Source: Amoebophrya sp. A120 (lineage: Eukaryota; Sar; Dinophyceae; Syndiniales; Amoebophryaceae). Taken from it: 64,000 nt of DNA. The notes under the pieces were generated by a model that saw nothing but the letters and a program-made list of their open reading frames with translations, was not told the DNA's origin and searched no databases. Positions 43,738-53,063 of this stretch are shown here, piece after piece. Numbering within the stretch: the stretch's first letter is position 1; every line of letters starts with the position of its first letter. The stretch is from the NCBI GenBank assembly GCA_905178155.1, contig CAJINV010000001.1, positions 7,967,599 to 8,031,598 on the forward strand, in the 5' to 3' direction. The translations under genes and the position numbers were made by a program.

Positions 43738-46689
43738 ATGCAGGAAGTCGTCGTTGTCGTTGACCCGTATTCCAGCGGGAAATACCTGGTCCAGGAACTG
43801 AAGGACCAGAGCTGGCCGATGGTGGCCATCCAGAGCTCCATGGAACTGGCTCCCTTCTGGCTGCAGCAGCTGGAGTCGCAGTACTTCGTCGAGTGCATCG
43901 TGCACGAAAGTCTCGAGAAGACCCTGGAACAGCTCGCGAAGTACAAAGTCAAGGCAGTCACGCCGGGAAGTATAATACTGTTCTTTGCACATAAAAATTT
44001 TTGGCAAAGTTTTTCCGGATTCATTTTCGCGTGTCGCGGTAGAAGTTGCACGTGAGAAAGAGTCTCGAAAAGATCACAAAAAACAATCCAAAAACGTAAA
44101 ATGCGCAGGTGAACCCGGCGTTTTTCTTTCCGAAGACCTGCAGGAAGGACTTGGCTTGACGGAAGTTAACGGTTCTGAGACCAAGATGTGGCGGCGACAC
44201 AAATTCAACATGCAGGAGCGGCTGCGCGAGGTGGGCGTGCGAGCCATCCGTCAGATCTACGCGAAAGACGCAGAGGAGGCGCTCGAATGGCAAGTGGACA
44301 AAAACAAAGGGTTGTGGCCGATTATCGTGAAGCCAGGTACAATTAGGAAGTTTTTGCGTTGTCGTGTAGTGACGAAGCAAATAAAATCTTGATGAAAAGT
44401 GGAGCAGTGATTTAGTAGAGTTCTCGATCGATAGTGTTGAAAAACAGCCATGTCTGGCGGAACCGATGGCGTGTACTGGTGCCACTGTCCCGAGGACGTG
44501 AAGGCGGCCTTCGAAGCCGAGTGCGGCAAGGTCAACGTGAACGGCGAACTGAACGACTGCCTCTTGGCGCAGGAGTTTTTGGACGGGACGGAATACATTG
44601 TTGACTGCGTCTCCCACGACTCGAAGCACGTGCTCTGCGGTATCTGGCAATACAAGAAGGTGCACGACACGAAGACGAAGTCCATTTCCTACCACCACGG
44701 ACGCATGATTGCCTCCACGGGGGAGGTGCAGGATCAGCTTGTTGAGTACTACAAAGCTTGAATTTGGACGACGAGAGTTTATTTTACAGCAGAGAACAAA
44801 AATTTTGTTGTTGTTCACTGCTGTTTGCGGGGGCATTTCATCGGCTAAAATAAAGTGCTCTTGGCTCATGTCATGATACATGTATGTTGGTTGATCTACT
44901 TGATGTTGATTTGCAAAGAACATTCCCATCCCCGAAATAAAGGTACATGTTCCAGTGCCTGGACGCGCTGGACATCAAGTACGGGGCGTCCCACGGTGAG
45001 GTTATCATGACCGTCGATGGACCGTGCCTCGTCGAGGTCGGTGCGCGCATGCAGGGGCTGAAAGGCCCGATGCTGACGGGCATGGCAACCGGGGTGTCGG
45101 TGCAGGAGCTTGTGGCAGACGTCCTGGTGAACGGCGCGCGCTTGCATTCCGTGCTGCACTCCCAGAACTTCCGCTACGTGCAGAAGAAGTTCTGCGCCCA
45201 GTGCATGTTCCACAACCCGCGGACGGAAGGTATTTTTTAGGGGTCGTGCTGTTGTTCTTTGTGATATGTTGCCTGTTGTCCTCGTCCGCTTCAGTGCTTT
45301 TTTTTTATGACAGAAGTACGAATGTCTGTGTCAATCGTTGCCGGCATTATTTGCATGAATGATGTAGTTCTGCGAACTGTTACTCTGTACAGGTACCCTT
45401 TCGCGCCCAATCGACGCGGAGGGGTGGGTCCGTGACTTGCGCAGCTGCATCGGCGTTTTTCCCACGATCAAGGTGGGCGAGCAGTTGGTGCCAACGCGGG
45501 ACCTCGCGTCCTCCCCGGGGGCGTTTCTCCTTATCCATGCCAACGAACAAGTGGTCACCGACGACGAGGCCGCCGTGCGGAAAATGGAATGTATGGAAAT
45601 GATGTGTTTCAGCTTTTTTTCGATTTTTACCTGGTGTAGCAACATTCATATCTGCTCGTCTGCCGCGTGTGTGTGGTACTTGCCTACGACGTTTTAATAT
45701 CAAAAGGCTGATGCATGATCATGGCGCCTTCGAAAATTTCAACAATTTCAGCAAAAAATAACAGCGGAGGACCTGTTCGTGGTGAACGCCCCAGAGACCC
45801 CCGTGGACCAAATGATCCCGAGTCCGGGCAGGAAATTGTCGCACCACGTCTCGCCCTACGTGGTCAGCCCACGGCAGGAGTTCTGCCGCGACACCGCGGA
45901 CGACGCATTCGACGCCAACCTGCACGAATTGGAGCTCAACTTCGAGTATCAAACGTAAAAATGTCTGGGTCTGGAAGAGTCATGCTGTTTTTGCATGACA
46001 CAGAAGGTCTCGCATGGAAGCTCTAGCATCACAGGTTTCGAGAAGCTTCCGCAATGCCTAATCCGCATGACAAATGCCCCACTTTGGTGACAGAAAGTGG
46101 GCAGCTTTTGCTACCTATGCATGAGAGATTTTTTTTGTGTTCTGAAATGCGCATCACAAGTCTGTATTCTTCCAGACCCAGACATATTTGCAATGCATAT
46201 CGAGGACGCTGCGGACCCGCTGAACGACACGAAGGTGGATATCCTGAGTAAAAACGTCCCCACCCCAGAGTTGTGATGCAGATCTGCAAGCACAAGAGCG
46301 TTTGTAATGCGCGCTCCCATGAGGGGCATTCACAATCGTGTTGTGGAACTTGTAATGCTGCAAACAGCATAAGGAGATCGATTTGTTATGCGGCTTCCCT
46401 TGCTACACTGCACTACACTACAGCCTGCAATTTGTCATGCGTGGTTCCCAAAACTGCAAGGGTTGTGTTGCAAAATCCCCATCCTGACTCTGGGGTGGGG
46501 ACGTTTTTACACAGGATAGTGGAGGCCCGGATTTCCCGCCACTCCAACGTGTCCGGCCGGGACTCGCGGGGGCCGTCGGTGGTCTCCGGCCGGGTCAGCG
46601 GGGGGTTGCTGGCCAGTCCCGAGAAACAAGCCAAAATCTCCGTCACCAGCAACAGCTTCGCGGACTCCCCCGCCCTGGTCGGTGCATAA
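43738..46689 (+). CDS. ATP-grasp domain ligase (8 exons, 547 aa)
   Basis: Exons are 43738-43969, 44109-44336, 44448-44745, 44943-45229, 45393-45590, 45765-45946, 46205-46248 and 46515-46689; the total is exactly 548 codons. Order of motifs: an N-terminal Rossmann-like segment (VVVVVDPYSSGKYL), then TPGSEPGVFLSEDLQEGLGL, the ATP-grasp lysine strand WPIIVKPAMSGGTDGV, the LAQEFLDGTEYIVDCVSHD strand, LVEYMFQCLDALDIKYGASH and the metal-binding VEVGARMQG. This order matches ATP-grasp carboxylate-amine/thiol ligases related to carnosine-synthase and bacterial amino-acid ligases. The substrate cannot be deduced. The last about 110 residues are a Ser-rich disordered tail, and both introners lie in the part of the gene coding for it. 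The first five introns are GT-AG. Confidence 0.85.
45947..46199 (+). mobile_element. Introner, TIR family A ends with a different interior (copy 3)
   Basis: A 253-bp element starting TATCAAACGTAAAAATGTCT and ending with imperfectly complementary sequence. It is flanked by TCGAG (45942-45946 and 46200-46204). The interior shares GCATGACA-type words with copies 1 and 2 but is otherwise different. Excision with one TCGAG copy keeps frame (LNFE then DAAD). The possible ends include TA-AG or GT-GA, but not GT-AG. Confidence 0.85.
46249..46509 (+). mobile_element. Introner, TIR family B (copy 4)
   Basis: A 261-bp element with ends TAAAAACGTCCCCACCCCAG and the complementary CTGGGGTGGGGACGTTTTTA. 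The flanks CTGAG and CACAG are a decayed or imperfect target duplication. Frame requires an intron ending at 46514 (CACAG) and starting at 46249 (TAAA) or the equivalent one-base shift GT-CA. Confidence 0.8.
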
Positions 46690-47421
46690 TAGCAGAAACT
46701 GCACTAAGTAAATTCTCTACGTACAGCTGGGAGCTGCATAGAGAAAGTCGTGAGTACCAACGATGAAGATCATGATTATTGTACATTGATTTATGTTTGT
46801 CTTTGTTCACGATGACAGCGCGAGACTACCCACAAACCTCACAAGCGAAAGGAGTGCTAAAATTAATTTTTCAACCTTGGCCTAAGTCATCTCGTCGTTT
46901 CAAAATGCTACTTTCTTTTGTTTCGTGATGAAGACATCACAAAAAATGGTGCGCATTGAGTGTAAAACACATGACGAATGTTTGGTATGTAAATTAAATT
47001 TCGCAAGAGCATGCTGATTTGCATCGCCGTATTTTGTACAATAAAAGAGCCTGCTGCAAGGAGCTGCGTGCTACTGTCTGAAGCTATTGGTGATCTTCCT
47101 GTGAAAGATAGAACGTACAGTAATGTGCCCATGATTCGACAAGGAAAAGCACCATGTGTGTGCGTGCCAAGTGGCTACACGAGATCTCCTTTTTCTGCAA
47201 AGTGAAAAGGCATTTACGCGGTTGCGCCATGGTGTTCCAACCAGCGAAGAGCCACAAAGTAGGGAAGAGAAATAACGGCCCGCCCAAAACAAAAGGAAAG
47301 CCTCGCATTTCTCTTGAGTAATTTTTCCGAATCACCAACCAGGCCTTTTTCACGTTGAACTACAGGCGAATCGTTTAATCCAACTCAGGGTCTGCATAGG
47401 TTTGAGTTAATCGCACGGCTC
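46690..47421. other. Intergenic, no supported gene
   Basis: About 730 bp separate the ATP-grasp stop from the next ATG. No coding or repeat structure was noted. Confidence 0.5.
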
Positions 47422-49668
47422 ATGAGCATATGTGGAAACAACAAATGGCATGCGCTTTTTGAAAGCTTGCGCTTCTCCCGTCGAAGACATTCATCTGGAC
47501 GAGCACTGCAGAAGCAGGTTTGTGGCACAGGTGAAGGGAGGACTTTTCCTGTGAGCACCCACAGTCAACTACGACTGTGCCGCTGCAAGACAAGCAGTGC
47601 AGCGTCCTTGGTGAGGGAGCCCTCCGACGACCCAGGTGGTCGTGAAAAGAAGTTGCGCCTCGTCACCGGGAGCGGAAGCGTTTCCGTGGATTCCTCGGCT
47701 TCTGGTGCGACACATCGTCATCGAGCCGACATTCAAAAGCAATCCACCGCCAGAATTGGCCCAAACCCAATTTGCGAACGAGAGCGGCAAGAGCTACCAA
47801 AAATGGATTTGATACAACAAGTGTCAGGCGGCCAGTCGAGCTCCTCTGCCAGTGGGCTTCTCCGCCCCGAGGCAGTGCCGCCCGTGACGGGATTCGGCGA
47901 TGTGCAGTTCTCCAAGGAAACGTCGCCGCGCGCTGTCCGGTACCACCGCGGCGTGTCCGAATACGCGCCCCCCGTTCCCTTTCCGACGTACGAGGCGTTT
48001 TGCGACCGCCTCTACAAGCAGAACATGTTTACGATGAAGTTGGGCCTGAACAACGTTGAGCAGGCGTTACTTTTGGAAGGCAACCCGCACCTGCAGCACC
48101 AGCGCGTCTTCGTGGCGGGCACAAATGGCAAAGGCACGGTTTGTTCGTCGCTGAGCAACATTCTCACGGCTGGCGGCTACAAGGTCGGCTTTTTCAGCTC
48201 CCCCCACTTGATCGACTTTCGGGAGCGTTTCCGCGTGAACGGCGTTCCTGTGTCGACGGAAATGGTGCACCAAATCGGCGTCGAGATCGTCGCGAAGTAC
48301 GGCGGGAGCGGGTCCGAGTTCAGCACCGCCAACCTGTCGCCGATCCGGAAGCGGCTCAGCAGCGCAAACTCCTCGGGCAGCACAACCATAACGTCCTCGC
48401 CGAGCTCATCAACACTCGCAGACCAGCAGCAGCAGCAGCAGCAAAACGGTGGTAGTTACTTACTGCGATGCTGCTTCGTAACCTTTTCCCCTGGCTCTGA
48501 CACGCTCGAAGATTTGAGAGTTTGAGACCACTTTTGAGTACAATAGCGATTGATGAAAAACACATCAGGTGTGCAACCGCTGCACGCCACTCCGCTTCCT
48601 GACGAGGTGACGGCTGCGCTGGAGAACGGCAACCGGCCGGTGCTCACGTTTTTCGAGCTTGCCACCCTCATTGCGGTCCGGGTTTTTGCGGAGGCGAAAG
48701 TCGACGTTGCCATCTACGAAATCGGGTTGGGGGGCAGGTTAGACGCTGTGAACGGTTTGAGACCGCCGGATCTGAGCCTGTTCGCCACGATGGGGTTCGA
48801 CCACATGACGTACCTCGGCGACACGATCGGCAAGATCGCGTACGAAAAATTCAGCGTGATGCCGAGGTTTGGCCAGGCAGTCCTGGGCGAGCAGGAATAC
48901 GAGGAAGAGACGCTGCAAGTTTGGCAGGAGTTCGTGCAGAACCGCGAGATGCAAACCGTCGTCGACATGGCGAGAGACGTAGGAGGTCCTCGTGGTGGTG
49001 CAACATCAAAGCTCGATGAAGTCGCCGAATTCATTGTCTCCAAGTCCGACGAAGAGCTCTCAGCGTACCTGTCCAAACCCACACTCGACAGACACATTTG
49101 CCGACACCTGCGTACCGCGGTTGCCGGGTCGCGCATTCTCGCCCCGGAAATTCCCGAGACCGCGATTCGCCAGGGGTTGACCAACCTCTACTGGCCGGGG
49201 CGGATGGAGACGGTGGTATATAAAGGGCAAAAATTCTTGATCGATGCCGCCCACAACATCGACGGGGTCCGGTCTCTCTTGCGGGCGCTGGTGGCACGGA
49301 AACGGGTGAGGATAAGAAGCGTCGTCTTCGGTGCGATGCGAGACAAGGACTTCGGGGCGATGCTCAGTGAGTTGAGGCAGCTCAACGCGCCCTTTTACGG
49401 TGTGGAAATCCAGAACCCGCGGGCGGCGCGCCAATCCGACTACGACCGGATCGCGGGGGTTGGGGAAAATGGTTTCAAGGCCGTCGGTCCATTGCCGCAA
49501 GTTCTGGAAGAAGTGTTGTCTATGAAGACTGCACCTTCTGTGCAGGAAGAGAATGGAGACTTGGAAGACACGATACTAGTTTGTGGTTCGATCTATCTGA
49601 TCGGCGAATTATATTCCACGATGGGAATCGACGCAGGAAGCATTTGGCGCGCTGCACAAAATTCATGA
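47422..49668 (+). CDS. folC: Folylpolyglutamate / dihydrofolate synthase (2 exons, 708 aa)
   Basis: Exons are 47422-48448 and 48569-49668 (GT-AG intron of 120 bp). The first about 190 residues are basic and Ser/Arg-rich, possibly an organelle-targeting extension; the ATG at 47803 is an alternative start. The Mur-ligase-type core follows: GTNGKGTVCSSL P-loop (about 233-244), SSPHLIDFRERFRVNG, FFELATLIAVRVF, IYEIGLGGRLDAVN, then the C-terminal domain with DAAHN at 568-572 and FGAMRDKD. These are hallmarks of FolC/FPGS, which adds glutamates to folate (and in bifunctional forms joins dihydropteroate to glutamate) using ATP. A Ser/Thr/Gln-rich insertion with a CAG-encoded poly-Gln run sits right at the exon junction, separating the P-loop subdomain from the following part and enlarging the usual 430-500-residue size. 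Confidence 0.92.
48424..48442 (+). repeat. CAG microsatellite encoding poly-Gln
   Basis: About six CAG units, just before the 5' splice site at 48449, in the FolC gene. Confidence 0.85.
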
Positions 49669-50307
49669 ATTCGCTTTTGCAGTACAAGTCCCGGTTATAA
49701 ATTTTGGCGCACATCATGTTCATAAGCACATTTGTTATGACTCTCGAAGTTTTGATTAGTGAAGCGCGGTGTATCGGCGCGATCAAGACGCTGGCTGTAG
49801 CTGTATTGGAAAGGAGCATAAGAGCTCCCCGAATCAGGAGTTTTTCTCGTGTTCACTGCACTGTGTCAGCTCAGCTGAGAGATATGTTGTGACCGTGAGC
49901 CAATCAAACGTGGCAAGCCCAAGATTAGGTCAGGCTTGTGCTGCATTAGATAGTTGTATGTTATTCGTGAAAAAAACATTCACAGGAACATTCCCGATAG
50001 CAGGAGACCCGAGTGTTTATCAGAGCCTAACGTAGTAGTTTCAGAGACAGTTTTGTCTGACTGAATGTGAGAATAGCGAATCAAGTTGTAGATGTAGTCT
50101 GTATGGTTGCAGTTCCCGCTGTTTAGCCTCCAAGAGAGTTTAATACCTAACAATGGCGATCGCTCGTTCCACTTTACTCGGTTGAAAACCCTGCTGCGCA
50201 GGTGCTTCGCCACTCTCTCTTTGCTGGAAAAGCGAACGAACACCTGAACGGTATCCGGTTCCGGAGCCGGACTCAAGATTACGCCGAAACCGGGCACATC
50301 TGCCACC
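49669..50307. other. Intergenic, no supported gene
   Basis: About 640 bp between the FolC stop and the M50 protease start. The ATG at 50308 follows CCACC, a good eukaryotic initiation context. Confidence 0.5.
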
Positions 50308-52585
50308 ATGGGCGAACTTTGGGATGGCCAAAGTTTAATCCTCGGCCAGTACAAGGGGGTGCCCGTGGGCTTGCATTTTACGCTGCTGATCCTCGCGCTG
50401 GTATGGGAAATATACTGGATAAGCGAACAAGGAGGATGGGGGTTCTTCAAGGGCATTTTCCTAGTACCAATTAACCTTGATTCATGTTTCCGTTCCTCTT
50501 GCTGCAGTTTTATCCTCATGAGCATTGGTGCGTGTTTTCGGCAATGTTAGAATTAGATAGGCCTGCTTTTCAATTACAGCGCATGCATCATCGATCAGTC
50601 TGGGAAAGACATTAATTTCTATCACCGTTCAGACTCTCACCCTGTGGTTCACCGTCTTTATGCACGAGTTGGGTCACGTTTGGATGTGCAGAAGACTGGG
50701 CGGGGAACCCGACCGAATTATTCTTTGGCCATTTGGCGGTCTGGCCTACATGAAGCACAGTGGGGACGAAAGCGACCGAACTAAAATTCTGCTCGCGGGA
50801 CCGGCAATGCATATACCGCTCGCATGTACGCTTGATTACTTATTAAAATTTGCGCTGTGAGACTTTGAAGAATTGGAGGCTGCAATGCATTCTTAGATTC
50901 GAATTCCTGTCTACTGAAATTGAATTCGAATTCCTGACTACTGACCCCAGGTATCGCGGGCATCTTCATTGCGATGTTCACGGGAGGGCCCTTTTTGTGG
51001 TACGTGGACTGGTGCTTCCACCTCAACCTGCAGCTTTTTCTGTATTACAATGAAAAACTACGCCCCCACCCCCGAACCTGGGAGCATTTGTATTGCAAAC
51101 CTTTCCAAATGAAACATGCGCCCTCCTGCATCTATCAGCATCACAGGTTTCCAGTCGTGAATAGAAAAAATTTGTATTGCAGAAGATCCGAGGAAGCGCG
51201 GCGCTTGTCATGCAAGCGATGCTACAAACGTCTAGACTCTGCATCAGAAAGATTCATAGTCTCTTCATGCATGATGACAAAAAGTTTTCATTTGGAAACT
51301 TTGCATCACAAATTGTTCCAAGTCTGGGTGTGGGGGCTTTTTTCACTTTGATATTGTGATGAACCTCTTCATGCCGGCACATCCGCTCGACGGCTGTTCA
51401 CTCCTCTCCACCACGCTGCTGCAGAGTTATTCCACAGACACCGTGGCGAAAATCTACGTAATGATTCAAGCCTTTTAATTTTATTCCATCTAGAAGTAGT
51501 ACATGCAGGCAAAGGTATATTATTGGTTCACGTGAAAGGAAGGTTGTGACTTCATCTCAACCTACTCTTTACCAAAAATTCGCACAGATCTGCCTCGCTT
51601 TTCCCTACCTGATTTTCCTGTGGTGGTGGGGCATTGCAGAAGTAAACTTCCTGGGCATCCTCCTCGGGCTTTGGCTTCTCGCCCAAACCGCCGACCTGAT
51701 CATCAGAATACGACAGGGACCCGCTGGACTCGGTATACTTGAGTAGATCATAAGTAAGTTGTTTGCAAGTGAGTCAGTCAGCATGTCGTTGTGTACGAGT
51801 CCGCTTTTGGTGTCCTCAATCACAGCACACGACAAAAAGAAGGCGAAAAATTCACCGTTGAATCACTGAACGATCGACCTTACTATCACAGCAAAGCACC
51901 CGATGTTTACAATAGAGGAGCAGATGAAGCCAAAAAAGCAGAACCAGCAGCGCGGCGTCGACATCAGCAGTTGGGACGGGACGGCCCAGAGTTTCTCCGC
52001 CACCATGCCCACCGCGCCGGTCCACACCAACTGGGGCTCCGGCGCCGTTGGCGGCGTGCCGGTGGTTGGCGTCCCCACAAACAACACGCAGCCGGTACCC
52101 ATGGAGCAGGTTGAACCGGGGGAAGTGGTTACCTCACCGTACGTTGGGGGCGTAGATAAGAAACCGGAGTTTGACCCACAGCAAGCACCACCACCTATGC
52201 AGCAGCAGTACGCACCGCAGGGGGGCGGGTCACCGCCAAGGAACACCGGACAGGTATGAAAATTGCAACTTTAGTATTCGTGTGGAGTAGTTGACGTGCG
52301 AGTCTTTTTTGAGGGACGCGGCACTATTCAGTTGATTTTTCTTGCGTACTTAGTTGTCACTCGGAGCTGCTGCCTCTGTCGTAGCAAGAAGTGCGTCGCA
52401 AATTTTCCTACTCTCTCCATAGGAAGTATACGCTTCCGCATACACAGGTGACCGTTGAGATGACGGAGCTCCGGGCGCCGGGTGGTGGCAGCCCGCAGAT
52501 GTTCTCCATCGCGGATGGGGAAGGCTCACATACGCAGCAAATCGCAGCGCCCGGAGTAGAGCCTTCGCCTCGCGAAGGCGTGTGA
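50308..52585 (+). CDS. M50 site-2-protease-like intramembrane metalloprotease (7 exons, 394 aa)
   Basis: Exons are 50308-50463, 50633-50825, 50951-51042, 51359-51457, 51588-51732, 51892-52253 and 52448-52585, in frame throughout. The zinc motif HELGH is at residues 63-67 inside a hydrophobic helix (TLTLWFTVFMHELGH). Next come the FGGLAYM and LLAGPAMHIPLAC segments, and NLQLFLMNLFMPAHPLDG with the third metal ligand D158. The order and spacing match compact bacterial-type M50B (SpoIVFB/Rip-like) enzymes, which cut substrates within membranes. After two further hydrophobic helices (181-225) a Pro/Gln-rich cytosolic-type tail of about 160 residues follows. The intron 51043-51358 sits exactly between NLQLFL and MNLFMPAHPLDG and contains inverted-repeat ends; taking the join at ATG 51359 recovers the family spacing. 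The exact 3-4 join is the least certain. Confidence 0.85.
51051..51345 (+). mobile_element. Introner-like inverted-repeat element, TIR family C (copy 5)
   Basis: The ends TGAAAAACTACGCCCCCACC and GGGTGTGGGGGCTTTTTTCA are imperfectly complementary and bound about 295 bp without an ORF. It occupies most of an intron in the M50 protease gene. The target duplication is not clear, so the insertion is older or less exact than copies 1-3. Confidence 0.7.
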
Positions 52586-53063
52586 AGCGAGGCAAAATGA
52601 TGACAAAGGAAAAACTACACTATCCTGACGAATATAAGGCGCATCGCGTTCCCGAGGTTTGAACAACCTTTATGTAGAAAAACGTGACAAGAAGCTAAGA
52701 AAAAAGTTTTTCTATCCAGTGCATCGTCGACCGATCAGCCGAGTTGCTGCTCTCGGCACCTGCGTCGAACGATTGTTCGTGGGACAAACTGGCCGCTCCT
52801 CGTTGTTGTTTGACCAGAAGGACACTGAGCGTGCATACCACCTCAAGTTCTAAAGATGAAAAAATGCGGCGTGAACGCGATTAAGATCCACCATGTGATT
52901 CACTCGTTTGTGTATATGAATAAAGAAATGTCAGCTGATGCGCTGAGCCCGCCAAGCGTTACGATGACTCATGTTGGGCGACGTCCTCAGTACTAACTAC
53001 ACTGCCATCGCGTATTAGTGTATCAAAAATCGCGTATGAACTTGAACACAATAGCGCAACAAG
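52586..53063. other. Intergenic, no supported gene
   Basis: About 480 bp. A 64-codon open frame (52659-52853) lacks supporting features. Confidence 0.5.
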
